From Pyrenopolyporus hunteri (Eukaryota > Ascomycota > Sordariomycetes > Xylariales > Hypoxylaceae): a stretch of DNA of 64,000 bases. The DNA is taken from NCBI GenBank assembly GCA_902806595.1, contig CADCXC010000044.1:744001-808000 (forward strand), written 5' to 3'. The notes under the pieces were generated by a model. The model was not told the origin of the DNA. It did not search any database and was given only the letters and a program-made list of their open reading frames with translations. Below are positions 23,261-36,600 of this stretch, piece by piece; position 1 is the stretch's first letter; every line of letters begins with the position of its first letter. The translations under genes and the position numbers were made by a program.

Positions 23261-25820
23261 CGTTGACTTGCAGGGTTACGCGGTGAGAAGTGATCGGTAT
23301 GGAGACGTGGACCTTGATGGCTCACTAGATTCGATGTCCCAGATATATAGTCTCGTCGGATCGGGGTGGATTGTAAACAGCTCACAGGTTCGGTTCAACT
23401 AAGTTATCATACCAAGTCCGGGACGTCACACACATGAGGTACATGTAGAGGGGCTGACAGCTACCCCACCTATCCATCAAAGGGCCAAGCCTTGTATGTG
23501 ATACGGACCTGAGCAGCTCGGTATATTTTCGGGAAGTGGGATGTCATCGTTACGACGCTCCTCCCTTGTATAGCATAGAACTTTCGAGTACAGGAGTTAT
23601 AATGCTACAAACAGAAGGTTGGTATCTAATGGGCATATGTTTATTACAGTATCATTAGTATGCTATGTTACCTAAATCGAGAGCGTTATGTATTGAAGAA
23701 TATATGGCGAGAGCTGGTTAGTTGTAAGATAAACCCCTAAATTAATATGATGGAAAGCTTCGTAGAGTCCCAGAGCCGATTGCGGTAAATGCATGCAAAT
23801 TAAAAAAAAATGTAACAAGATGTATCTTAGATACATTTAATTAAATGGAAGATGACTGAAGAATAATGCGAGGAATGACAGATTGGTGGAGGAAACGGAA
23901 TGCGAAAAAATAAAAAAGGAAAAATGTTTCACACTGGCAAAATTGAATCTGGAACTTCCAGAATAGTGTTTCCAAAGATTAGTGTAAAGGAGCTTTGTGG
24001 GTTGCACAAGGTTGAGTCAGGTAAAAGGCATGAGTCAAGTACTTTTATGCAATCCCGCTCCTAAGAATCTACAGTGTTATTATTATTTATATGTATACCG
24101 CGGGTAAAGGTCGGCTCCAATGGGTCCTCCAATATTAGTAACCCGACGCGACGCAACCATCCTCAGACGTCTCATTCCAACTTAGTCTTCTTCAAAAATC
24201 AAGCTACACAGGAAGAAACTTGTCCTGCTTGCGGCGTCGCATGGCTTTTAATTACTCTATGGAGTTATGCATTACCAACTTAGGCTATAATATACAGGAT
24301 TCTTAACCTCCTAAATCAACACTTATCCCACAACATGCGGCCTTCAAGACCAACCGAGGTAGCCTTCAACAATACCTTTTTTGACACGTGAATAGGCCTT
24401 TACGGTAAGCTAGTCGCAATGGCATATGGTTTCTCTGGAGTAGGTAGACGAACCTTGAGGTGTAAAAAAGAGAGTATCCCGTATCCGTAATGGAGTTTAT
24501 GAGTCAGCCTCGAGACAAAGAGGTATGATAGGTACATAGGAGAAGCTGTTGTAGCACAAGAGAACTCCGTTGGTGGTAGGGTAAAAACCTATTCCAAGTA
24601 GCATGTATGCTGTAGAACCTGTGACTAACTCTTAGTTAGGTAAGTACTGCGATGACTTACCATCTCACTTCACGAATATGATGCTACTATCATAGACACT
24701 TGCTAGCGTGAGGAGTAAGAATACATATCACAATTACTGATTTAAAGTTGTTGGAACTTGCTGGTCCTCCACGCCTGCCTCCCTTTCCATATGTCCCCGA
24801 ATGGCGTGGAAAGGAAGCAGCCAAGACGATTCTCGCTTAGGACGGGAGGTGTAAGCCACGAGAGACGCCAACTCCCTGTGTTAGACCTACTGCGAGGATA
24901 TTACAAATTACAAATTCTCATATTGGGAGTATTAGAGCAAGACTCTAAAGCAACGGGTGAATAGTACGATGAAAACGGAGAGGAGGAGGCACAGGCGCTT
25001 GCGGCATTTTGTTCGGTCTGTCCCGAAGCGCGGATACGACGGCATGGCTTTTATAATGTTTGCCGATCCCAAATCCATCGACGCCAACGTCAGATCCTCT
25101 GGAGCCCTATGGTGCCGGATGCGGTGCGTATGCCTATGCTGTTAGAAAGATGTTTGTCTTAATCGAATCCCATTCCGCCTCCTCTACCTGGTCGTTAATG
25201 ACTGGCTCCTCTACTGGAGCGGGGAGAAATTCTCACCTTATTCCTCCCAGGTAGGTAGGTAGGTAGGTACCTATGACCTGGGTCGCAGTCGGGCTCCACG
25301 AACTTTACGCTTAAAGCTCGCGTCTCTTTAGATCCAACGATATGTCTGCATGGAAGGGTGTTAGGTGGCTAGATCCTAGTCCAAAAGCATCTTGTATCTA
25401 CCTTTATAGACACTGTGGTATAAACGTTTCCAACGTTAGATAGTGAGACTAAACTCTGGGTACTTACAGGATCTACGACTGGGCTTTACCGTTAGATAAG
25501 TATCGGAGTCTATAATAACAACTAGGCTATATTACTAGGATAGTCTATCTAAGAAGCGTAAGTCATGTCATAAAGCGTTTCAATCGTAAGTTACCTACCT
25601 AGGTACGTTGAGTACCGGGTATCTTGGTACAAGTTCCAACGCTGTGTATCTATAGGCACAAATGCACCCGTAATAGCTGTTTAGGGTGATAATACCCCGT
25701 CATCCAAACCGAGCAATTCTATCTGAAAGGACTTGTCCTTCCGACTACGGCATCAGAGCCCGAGTTCAGCCTCCTCCCCCTTCGTAAAGACAACTGCTTA
25801 CGTATATAAGAGGTAAGTAT
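23261..25820. other. Intergenic region HNT1/hydrolase (2.6 kb)
   Basis: No gene is recognised. The composition is mildly AT-rich and open frames are under 75 codons without family resemblance. At 25247-25270 a GTAG tandem run lies within a CCCAGG...CCTGGG inverted repeat, able to form a small hairpin. Confidence 0.5.
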
Positions 25821-27176
25821 CTACTTCCTCTCCTTCTGCTTCTCCCACTCCTCGTCATCCACAAGCGGCACGCCCTGAGCGCGGAGGAACTCGACGGCAT
25901 CGTCCATGCCGTGGGGGGTATTGATCCAGTGCCCGCCGTCGGGGTACTCGTTCCATGAGACGTCCATACCGAATCCCCTCAGCCCGTCCCGCAGCTGTCG
26001 CCCGAACTCGACAAACACTAACGGATCGTCTGCGCAATGGCCCAGGAACACCGGCGTGTTCCGCACCACATCTGCCGTCTTCGGCGTGCCCCCTTCTAGC
26101 CCTAGCACCTCCCGCGTCTCCTCCAGAGATCCCCCTGGGAATGGCAACCAGCAGGAGAATCCCATGAGTCCGCACAGTCGAGTCGGAGCTGCTTCTCCGT
26201 CCGGGTCTTGGTCCTTACTTGGTGGTGGTGGAGGCGACGGCTGTCGTTGTTGTTGTTCTTGTAGGGCCATCTTGGCGTCGACATCGACGTCGATATCACA
26301 GCTACCATAGTCACACTCGTACCCATCATACTTCTCCTCCTTCATCTCACCCAGATGCAACAGGGCATGCACAGCGGTAGCGCCGCCTTGGCTGACGCCG
26401 GCCAGGATAACTCGATGCATGCCGCCGACAGCGCGAGCTTCGCGGCGCACGATGCGGCGCACGCTCGCCACGCTCGCCCGCAAGCCGAATACCTGCTGGT
26501 CCTCGTCGTCCGACGGGTCTAGCATGTTCGCCACGTCGAACCATTGCGGCCAGATCTCCCCGATGCTCTCGGCCAGGCGCGGCTCTGCTTCCTGTGATGA
26601 GGCGCGGTGAGTGTTAGTTGGTAGGTACGTAGGTTAGGTAAGGTGTGTGAAGGTAAGGTAGGGTACGCGTAGGCAGTTATGAAGTTCTATGTACGGATGG
26701 GTGGAGGAGGGGTGTGTGGATGGGTGAGTGGGTAAATATGGAAGTGGATAGGTTAGGTGAGTAGATGGGGAGCTAGGTGCGCAGCTAGGGAGGTTTCGGG
26801 ACCGACGATGAGCCTTGGGTCAGCCCAATTAGCGTGTGGGGCGCCAGTTCCTGAGATCGAGATAGGTAGGTAGCGTAGGAAGGCTGGAAAGGGTCCCACG
26901 TCCCAAGCGATGTGTGATGTTATGTAATGTCATGTCATGTAATGTAAACTCGGGCGCTTGCCAGCTGCTTTGCCAGCAGTATGCACATACCGGGAATACC
27001 CATCGTACAGAGGGAAAGGCGTCGACGAGCGAACGGCCGCGCGAGTCCCTCGTCCACCGGGAGAGCAGGGCGTCGGCCATGTTCCGCGAGGTGTCGCCGC
27101 GGCCGTGCAGGAAGACGACCGTGTGGGTGTGCTCATGCGGGGCCAGCGGCGAGATCACCGAGCAGCCGAGCTCCAT
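25821..27176 (-). CDS. Alpha/beta hydrolase, carboxylesterase / acyl-protein thioesterase-like
   Basis: Exons 27176-26991 and 26591-25821; 318 aa. Members of this family (Abhydrolase_2) remove acyl groups from proteins or lysolipids; the exact substrate is not assignable. Visible parts: the oxyanion strand TVVFLHGRGDTS, the nucleophile elbow GVSQGG (Ser129), the acid in GHCADDPLV and the histidine in YPDGGHWI. Classical acyl-protein thioesterases are about 230 aa. Here a low-complexity insert (acidic, then Gln- and Pro-rich: QEQQQRQPSPPPPPSK) sits between the nucleophile and LCGLMGFSCWLPF. The 399-bp intron is the longest in the window and holds ATGTC/ATGTA repeats, so an unrecognised exon cannot be excluded. 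The upstream region is strongly CT-rich on the coding strand. Confidence 0.82.
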
Positions 27177-28013
27177 TGTTAGCGGCGCGCGAGAGGAGGG
27201 ACCGACGGGATAATGAGGTGAGTGAAGTTGGCATTGTTTAGCCTCCCGAAGCTTTTTTGGTGGTTCGTGGGGTGTGCGTATGTATTGCGCGCAGGAAAAA
27301 TAAAAAGTTCAAGTTGCGCGCGGGAGGGAGGAAGAAGGAAAAGGAGAGAGGAGGGAGAGGGAGACAGAGAGGGAGGTAGATCGGAAATGGAGGTGGGCGT
27401 CGTTTTTTTTGTTCCACCCCCGTTTGTTTTGTTAGAGCGAGGAGGCCGAGCACCTGAATCCACACCCGTGGAGAATTTATTTTTAAGGTATGGTAGCATG
27501 TATGTAGGTGGCTTACATTTGCCCTTTACCACAGATTTCGCTTATCCGGTCCTGTGTGCCAAGCCCAATAGCGAACGGGGACCATAAAGAACGGTTCGTC
27601 GTATTGCGTATTATGTGCGCATTGTGTATTGTGTATTGTAGATTGTAGATTGTAGATTGTGTCATGTTACTCGGGCTTGCTAAGGTGGGAAGGGTTTAAG
27701 TGCATGCGCCGATGAGATTGGGACACTGCGCTGTAAGCTATGATTAGGTAGAAATGCGAACTAATCGTCCTGGAATTGGCTCCTTTCGGCTTTAATGGGG
27801 ATTAGGAGGGAGATGGAGCAAAGGAAGCTGGGGCAATTCGTTCTACCTAAGTTGCTTAAGGGTAAAAAAGGGGTGCCGAGGGTTCTGATACCTACCTACA
27901 TGTCTTCTATCCAATATCACTTCGTGGGTACGTGGCGATTAGTTCCAACTCCGGGGGTATCTAGCCAATAAGACTCAATTAAGGTCTATATATGTATATG
28001 TGTCTCTAGGTCG
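27177..28013. other. Intergenic region hydrolase/UGGT
   Basis: Contains the hydrolase promoter and the UGGT 3' flank. A purine tract on the + strand (27320-27395, GGAGGGAGGAAG-like) is a pyrimidine-rich promoter element for the leftward gene. At 27620-27662 there is a short tandem ATTGTAG/ATTGTGT repeat. No gene is seen. Confidence 0.5.
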
Positions 28014-31000
28014 TTATAACTCATCTTTCTCCCTTGTCTTGGGCTCGGGCTCTTCTTCGAATCGTCTACTCTTGGTGTTCTTCTCCTCGGTACCCACGGT
28101 GAGCACCTTTTGAGTGTCGCTATCCGCGGCCAAGCCTCTCCGCCGACGGTCTAACGCTGCGATCTCCTCGTCGTATACTGTCCATTCGGGGACCTGTCTC
28201 CTAGCCCGGTCGAGTTTCGGCTCCTTGGTCTGCGGGTTGTTGCAGAGGTCAATCGTGCGCGCTTCTTTCTGGCTCTCGTCGCTGCACCACGTCTCGCACC
28301 ACAGCCACTCCTGCGGTAGGCTGTGGATCGGGATTACGAATTGCATATGGTTTGGCAGATCTTGGTCCAGATTGGAGAGGGAGGCTGGATCGGCTGACAG
28401 CTGGTGGTAGTGCTGTCGTAGCCTGTCGCCCGCGGCGATTTGTCTAAAACGACGCAGATCAACCACGTAAAGGGCTGAGATGTGGTACGGGTGTCCCCGG
28501 AGGTAGTTCTTCCAGTAGCCTTGTTTCCAAAAGCGGAATCCTTCCATCTCGGTCCGAGAGTCGCACATGGGCGTGAAGCCGTAGGGCGCGCCCTCCAGGT
28601 CAAGATTGACGAGGTCTATCATGTCCGTCCTTACAATCTGGTCTGCGTCCACGAAAATGACCTTGTCGAGCGATAGGGGAAAGAGGACGTCAAGGAAGAG
28701 AATCTTGTAGCCCCAGATTTGACGTTGCTTCTCTTTTTGCTGCCGTAGCCAGTGTGGCCACTTATATGTGACCATCTCGTATTTGAAGCCGTACTCCTTA
28801 GCGAGGTGGGGTATAAAGTCCTTGAACGACGGGGATAGGAACTGCTCAATGAACCAGAACTTGACCGTGTGGTTTGTGTTCTTCATAACCGAAACCATCA
28901 TGATGTTAAGCATACGCTCGTAGAGATGACCGCTTGCCACGGAGAAAATGTTGATCTCGGCATGTTCTTCCTCTGAAACAGACTTCGGCTTGGGCTTTGC
29001 GCCGCCGAGGATCCCTTCGGCAAACTTAAGACCGCGGGATAGAAGGTCCCCGTTGGTATCCGAGGTGGCTTCTTCGAGGACGTCTTCTAGATCCATGCCG
29101 GGCTTTCTCTCAAGCCGCGGGTAGAGCGTTGTACCCTGGAAATCCATGAGGGCAACTTCGGTACCCTCATCACCCGGGACAGCGTTATATCCCCTCGCAC
29201 CGACGCTGATGATATCGAAGATCTCCGAGCTCCTTCCCTCCTTGAGGTGAATATTGTAATACCCGGGATTGGCCTTAAACTGGAAGTAGCCGAGATTGGC
29301 CATGATGATTGTGTCATCAAAATGGGGATCGCGTTCGGTAGCAAGCAACAGCTGCACGCCACGAGGTGGACTACCCGATGTTTCTCGCGAGTGTCCTTCG
29401 ATAAGGATATATTCAAGTTCGTAAATGGCGTCTACGTCTGCTTTGATGGAGCTCAGTTTCAAATTATCCAAATCATGAACGGAATGCTTGGCTGCTACTA
29501 GCCAGGCGGGTGGCACATCCATGCCAAGGTTAAGGAGGGCTTCGGAAGGAAGTCCTTTGAAGATCGCTCCCCGAGCGGCGACCTTTCCGGCCTCGTCGAA
29601 GGACGGCGCCGAGTCTAATACATAGCGGTAGAAGCGCTTGACCGGAAGTTCATCCAGCCTTTCTCTCGGATTTAGGAAGATGCGCATATATACACCATCC
29701 AGCTGGGAAAGAACCTTGAGTATGGGTGCCCATTTTTGTCCAACCTCGCTGGCAGGATTGATGACGGCAACGAAGTGTATATTTGCTGTGGAGGCGTCGC
29801 CGACGTCGATCATCGTGTGGGTCGAGTTCCACTCATCATACATAGTCGTTCGTAGGGTTGGAGCTGATTCGAAAATCCCCTCGGGCAGGTCTGATATAGT
29901 CGATAGAGCCGTTACCGACGTAAGCTTCGCGGCGTCCAGCGGATTTGAGACCTTGTCTGTCAAACCTAGTGCGTCTAGTGCCTTATAGACCGGGAGTATT
30001 CGCGTTGCCTGCTCAAATTCGAGCAGTAGTTCAAAGTCACCCTCCTTAAATGACGACTTAGCAGCGAACGGGCCGACTACACGACCATTCAGGATGAGTA
30101 ATTGGGCCCCTGGGGCAATTGCGGCGGTCGTTAGAAATCGCGATAGGGCGGCATTGTACCCGTTGTCTGGCACGTCCGTCGAACTTGATATGAGGACTTC
30201 TAGAGTTTCTAAGTTCTCGACTTCCAATAGCTTGGCGACATCCTCCTTGAGTAACATGTTGATTTTGTGTGCGTTACTCGACGTTGGAGGATTATTGACG
30301 ACATCGAGGCGCACGCCGGGGTTGTTTCGCCGGAAAGATAAAGCCGACAAGAGAAGGCCGAGACCTTGCTGAGAGCTTAGGTCTGCGACGACTGTAAGAG
30401 CAGCCCAGGTCTCTTTGCTTGTGTCTTCGCCTGCCTCGATGGTGGGTACGTGCTCGAACAGATCTTTGTGCTCAGAATAGAGCTTGTTAACGTCCAGGAT
30501 GGTAAGCGTGTTCTCACCCTCTGGGAAGATGTAAGTATTGCGACGTGTGGCCGCGCCCTCCAAGAAGAGGCCCGGAATCCACACTTCGTCGTCGACCGTG
30601 CCCATGAAAATGCCCTGTTGAAGTATCTGTAAGTCGGTGCTCATTCTCATGCTCATCATTTGAAGCCAGGTGTCCCCTCGCGGTATGGCCAACCCGTTAA
30701 GGAATAGCGGAGGCACTTCGGTATCGGCGCCGAGCCGTTCTACCCAATGTTTGGCGAGCTCAACTTGCTTGATGTGAGTCTCCAACGCTAGGACATCGTT
30801 GAACGAAATAGAAGCGGCCCCATCTTTCGGTGTGCGGCCCTTGACCGCCTTGTCAAAATTCGATTGCTCAGAGCGGTCTCCCTTACTACAAGCCTCCAGA
30901 TAAGACATGAGGCTAGCTAGCCCATAGTTTTCTAGTATGTAATATGCTACTTTCGCTCGCTCCTCGGCCGCCTTAGTTGGTGTCAACGGGACTAAGCCAA

Positions 31001-32652
31001 AGCGGACAGGCAGTAGCCTCTTGATAAAGGTTTGAAGCTGTTCAACGACTAAAGACAGATCATCTGGTTTCGTTAAGTCGACCGGGACGATTAGATTGAA
31101 GATATCTTTACGGATCGGAGGGACCTGCCCCGGATAGGTTCTTTTCATGAGCTAGAAAATAGTTGGTTAGTCGGGCAATATGTGTCTAGTCGACGGGATA
31201 AGTGCTTACGGCCATAAGGCTCGACGGGAACTCCGCATAGCGCTTGTCTTTCTCGATATCGTTAAGCCATATAATGACTCGTCCATCTTCGATAGCGTCT
31301 CTCCAGTCGTACCTGCGAGGCTCGTCGTCGGACTTGGCCGATGTCACCTCGCGATTGCCAAGTAGAGAAACGGCCTCTTTTCCACTTAGGCCTAGGTTCG
31401 TGACGCCCTCGATAAGTTTCCTTTCCCTTCGAATGCTATTGACGAGAGTGAATGGGTCGATTTGCCGCTCTATTAGTTGGACACCGTTCATCCACAGGAC
31501 ATTCATCCCGGCGGGGACGCTTATGTCTCGATTATATCGGTGCTCCTTAACGAAGGCATCCGAAGCATTATGCGCTGCGATCGACGTAGAAAACTTCGGG
31601 AAGTCTTGAGTCAACTTGATTAGGGTTTGAAAGGGGTCCTCACTTTGCATAATGAAGGAACCGGCATTGAGCCCCAATGATGCCAACTCAGAACTTGACA
31701 ATGGCTTGAGATCTGTTATCTCCTCCTCTCCGTCGAGCACTACTTCGGTAGGCGCGGGCTGGGCGGCCGAACTTGTTTCGGCCTCTGCATCCCGATCATC
31801 GATGACAATGTAGTCCGTTCGCTTTAGCTGAAGCTCCACCCCATACCCGCTGACTGGCAGTGGCTCCCGTTCTTCGGTTTGATCAACGCGATACCGTAGC
31901 CTATAAGAGATTTCTCCTCTCTGGGCCATCTCCGTTAGTGATTTATGGAAGAGTCCGAACTTAGGTTTCGTAATATCGGCATACAGGATCGCCTCGGAGC
32001 CGGTACCTAGAGTGCGATCGAACGGGAGAGATCGTGTTTGCCTATAATCATGTGAGACATAATTGCCTAAGGAAAGCATACGAGCACATACGAGTCTCCT
32101 GCGATGCGGCCATCGGCGTGAGCAAGCGAAGCTGAGCAGTATTGCTTCCCACCCATTAGAACCCACTCAGCGCAGTCGTTTTTGGCCTCTCCTAGAGAGG
32201 GGACAACAGCTGTATCATAGTATTGGTAATGGGCTTCTATCCTTGGAGCTGCCGACCTCATAGAGAGAGCAAGCTTAAAAGTGGACAACGCCTCGGAGCT
32301 TTCCATGTGGCCATCTTGCTTCAACACCTGGAGGAACTTTTCATATAGGTCTTTATCTGTTTTTGCGTCCACAAAAGCACCATCGGCAATTCGGTCGAGG
32401 AGCGGGAAGTAGGATGAGGCATTCTCGCCGGCAGCAGTTTCTCTAGTCTACATTTAGCTATCGCAAACTCTCAATGGGCATATTATATATGGCAACCTAC
32501 AGAAGCTCGACGAGATAAGGAGGAGCAGGAAACGCAGCCTTCATAGCAACATTCACAGAAGGCCCAGCTACAACATGGCCAAGGTTTAGGCAAACAGTTG
32601 CCAGGAGAGTGGTGGCAAGGCCACCTGGCAACTGAAGAAGTCGTGGTATCAT
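28014..32652 (-). CDS. UDP-glucose:glycoprotein glucosyltransferase (UGGT)
   Basis: Four exons: 32652-32501, 32442-32092, 32041-31210, 31151-28014; 1490 aa, normal for UGGT. It is the ER folding sensor that re-glucosylates misfolded N-glycoproteins so that calnexin rebinds them. A hydrophobic signal peptide (LATTLLATVCLNLGHVVAG) starts the protein, followed by the family start PPYLVELLETAAGENASSYF. The middle is the array of thioredoxin-like domains. The C-terminal 300 residues form the GT24 catalytic domain with EINIFSVASGHLYERMLNIM, the metal-binding DxD in VIFVDADQIVRTDM, and PQEWLWCETWC. The protein ends KDEL, a retrieval signal. For exon 2 the second of two possible AG acceptors (after CTAG) gives the conserved frame. 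Divergent from the alpha-COP gene. Confidence 0.95.
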
Positions 32653-33675
32653 TGTGCCTTGACGTCGTGAATGGAGTAATGCGCCAGGGCGAGTATATGT
32701 ATGGAGTTGGAGGGGCAAGAGAGATGAAATAGCTCTGTCGCAAGCTCTAGCGTGCAACAGAGCCTAAAGCTGGCGAGTCTACAGAACCATATACCGTGGA
32801 TCGTGGACCAATTCAAATTCCTTGATTTAGAGCCATTGTAGAGGCAGACCACGTCGTCGTGAGTAAATGCAAAGTGGCTTTTTTGCAGGTCTGGACTTCT
32901 TTTTCCCGGTGAGAGTAGAAGCTACCATGCATGTAGGTATGTAAGTTGAATGAATAAATGTCGATAAGTTTATTGGAGAAGCAGTACAATTGAACACCTA
33001 GACGAATAACTGGACTGCGGCCAATGGGATCCAGGTAAAGAAGAGATGGGGTTTAATGAATGGCCAATGGGAGGAGAGAATATAAAGGAACTGGGAGCTG
33101 TCAGGGGTCCAGCTTTGGTGCTATGCGGAAAGTTAGGCACCATAGGTTAGAGGTAGGTACCTGGGTAGGTTGAACTGCCCCTCCAATAAGTACAAGTATC
33201 TTGGTACCTAGCTTGAACCAGAGCGAGCGCCTTAAATAAAATGTACCCAGTACGTATAACCCCAAGCTCGCTCAAAACTAACTCAAGGATAATGGTTATT
33301 CCGGTATGAGACACATGGTGGAACCCAGGCAAGGTGGTTTAGGACAGTTGGAGGGAAGGCACAGGCCCAGGCTTTACCTTAGGTACCTAGCACCACAGCG
33401 CCCAGAACCTGGTCGAGAATTAATCCACCGTCACTTTTGGGGCCACGAATTGACTTGCACTTTAACGATTTGTCTTCAGGAATCACAAGAGTTTGGCGTC
33501 AAGTTTTCCTTTTTCTAGAGCCTCACAGCTCCCCCCCATCGCCGACCGCACCCACCTAATTCTCTCTCTCCGCCCTCTCCATTAGCCGTCACCCGAACTT
33601 GGCGCAACTCTTCCTAACTTATCATTCATGACCCAAGCTTAGGGGCTTCCTGCTGCCTCTCCCCCCGTCCTCACA
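32653..33675. other. Divergent promoter region UGGT / alpha-COP
   Basis: About 1 kb between two start codons of early secretory pathway genes. Pyrimidine-rich sequence (CTCTCTCTCC, CCTCTCC) lies just before the alpha-COP start, typical of fungal promoters. GGTAGGTACCTGGGTAGG occurs near 33160. No gene is seen. Confidence 0.5.
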
Positions 33676-36600
33676 ATGCAGGCCTCTTCAGGAATGTTAA
33701 CAAAGGTGCATAACTCCTAACCCCATATATATACACATCCCCAATACTAGTCGCATATCCTCGAAGCACGCGCTAATACATATTCTCCCTGCAGTTCGAG
33801 TCCAAGTCCTCGAGAGCGAAAGGCATTGCCTTTCACCCAAAGAGGTTCGAGAATACCCCCCCTCGATATCTCCCCTTACCTATCGTCACCGCTATTCCTT
33901 GCTGACTCGGGAGCAATTAGACCATGGATCCTCGTGTCGCTTCACTCTTCGACCATACAGCTTTGGGACTACCGAATGGGAACCCTCATTGACCGTTTCG
34001 AAGAGCACGACGGCCCCGTTCGAGGTATCGATTTCCACAAGACGCAGCCTCTTTTTGTTTCCGGCGGCGACGATTACAAGATCAAAGTCTGGTCGTACCA
34101 GACGAGGAGATGTCTATTTACTCTAAACGGGCACTTGGACTACGTACGAACCGTCTTCTTCCACCATGAGCTGCCGTGGATCATATCAGCCTCCGACGAC
34201 CAGACGATTCGGATATGGAATTGGCAAAACCGTTCGCTAAGTACGGGATGCGATTGCAATTGTGTGTCAAGGACAATGAGTACTGATAATTGGCCTAGTT
34301 TGCACTATGACCGGTCATAATCATTATGTGATGTGCGCTCAGTTCCACCCCAAGGACGACCTCGTCGTATCCGCGTCCCTCGATCAGTCCGTTCGCGTCT
34401 GGGATATATCTGGCCTGCGAAAGAAGCACTCCGCCCCGACATCCATGTCGTTCGAAGACCAGGTCGCTCGATCGAATGCCCAGCAGACGGACATGTTCGG
34501 CAATACCGACGCGATGGTCAAATTCGTGCTTGAGGGTCACGACCGCGGTGTGAACTGGGTTGCCTTCCATCCTACAGCGCCGCATATTGTCTCCGCCGGC
34601 GACGACCGCCTTATAAAGCTATGGCGATTTAGCGAGACCAAAGCCTGGGAGGTTGACACCTGCCGCGGCCACTTTCAGAATGCTTCCGGTTGCTTGTTCC
34701 ACCCCCATCAGGATTTAATCCTATCCTGTGGCGAGGATAAGACTATTCGGGTATGGGATTCGCAGAAGCGTACCGCCGTCCAATCCTTCAAGAGAGAAAA
34801 CGACCGATTCTGGGTAATCGCAGCACACCCCGAAATCAACCTATTCGCTGCCGGCCACGATAATGGTGTCATGGTGTTCAAGCTGGAACGCGAGCGTCCG
34901 GCTTCAACTGTCCACCAGAACACGCTCTTCTTCGTCACCAAAGAGAAGCACGTTCGTTCGTACGACTTCCAGAAGAACGCCGAGAGCCCAACCTTGTTAT
35001 CGTTAAAGCGACTTGGTAACGCTTGGGTCCCCCCTCGGACCCTGTCTTACAATCCGGCTGAGCGCTCTGTCCTCGTCACGTCACCCGCAGAGGGCGGTAC
35101 GTATGAATTGATTAACCTGCCTCGGGATGGTTCTGGTGCGTTGGAGGCGACGGACTCGAAGCGTGGACAGGGAAATTCGGCCATCTTCGTCGCCCGAAAC
35201 CGATTTGCCGTGCTTAACACGTCTACCCAGAACATCGATATCAAGGATCTTTCTAACAACACGGCAAGGAATTTCAAGCCTCCGGCTGGAACAACCGACA
35301 TTTACTTTGGTGGCACCGGCAACCTACTCATAATTACTCCTACTGCGGTCCATCTGTATGATATTCAGCAGAAGAAGAGTATTGCCGAGCTTGCGGTGAA
35401 CGGCGTCAAGTATGTCGTCTGGTCCAACGATGGCCTCCACGCGGCGCTCTTGAGCAAGCATAATGTTACAATTGTGACGAAGACGCTCGAACAAGTTAGT
35501 ACATTGCACGAAACTATTAGGATCAAGAGTGCAACTTGGGACGACGCTGGGGTTTTGCTATACTCTACTCTGAACCATGTCAAATATACTTTGATGAACG
35601 GCGATAACGGCATTGTTAGGACGCTTGACCAAACAGTATACCTTGTGAGAGTCAAGGGCCGAAATGTTTACTGCCTCGATCGTGCCGCGAAGCCTAAGAT
35701 CCTTCATATCGATCCGACCGAGTATCGTTTCAAGCTATCGCTCGTCAAGCGCAACTACGAAGAGATGCTTCACATTATACGCACGTCCAGCTTAGTTGGC
35801 CAATCTATTATTTCTTACCTTCAGAAGAAAGGGTACCCGGAGATCGCGTTGCAATTCGTACAGGACCCGACCACTCGTTTCGAACTTGCCATAGAGTGTG
35901 GTAATCTTGACGTGGCTGTTGAGATGGCCAAGGAGCTGGATCGGCCTAAGCTCTGGACGAGGCTAGGAGCTGAGGCTCTGGCTCATGGGAACCACCAGAT
36001 CGTAGAAATGGCCTACCAGAAGCTCAAGCAATTCGATAAGCTCTCCTTCTTATACCTCACAACCGGCGACCATTCGAAGTTGGCGAGGATGGCCAAGATT
36101 GCCGAGCACAGAGGCGACTTCACTGCAAGATTTCAGAACGCTTTATACTTGGGTGAAGTCGAGGATAGGATACAAATGTTTAAAGAAATCGATCTATGTA
36201 GGCTTCCATTTTATACATTTATTGATATTGAAAAACTAACAAGTTCGCAGACCCCCTAGCATATATGACCGCTAAGGCGCATGGCCTTGAGGAAGAATGC
36301 CAATCGATTCTGGAGGCGACGGGTATTACTGAAGAGCAACTAAGGCTGCCTACTTTCGGCGAGAGCCTTACTCCCCCGAAGCCGGTTGTACCAACTTACA
36401 AGGCCAACTGGCCCACGAAGGCGACTTCGCAATCCTTCTTTGAGAAAGCTCTTGCTAGTCAGTTGGAAGGCATAACTCTCGAGGAGGAGCCCTCGGCAGC
36501 CGCTAATGGATTTGGTCTGGACGAGGGAGCCGACGAAGACACTGCTGCTAAACGAAACGGCGCCCTGGAGGCTGACGACGATGAGGATGCGGCCGGATGG

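Noticed and set aside
27222..27587. 121-codon frame upstream of the hydrolase
   Set aside because: It runs through the purine-rich promoter tract and encodes an Arg/Glu/Gly-rich string without resemblance to a protein family.
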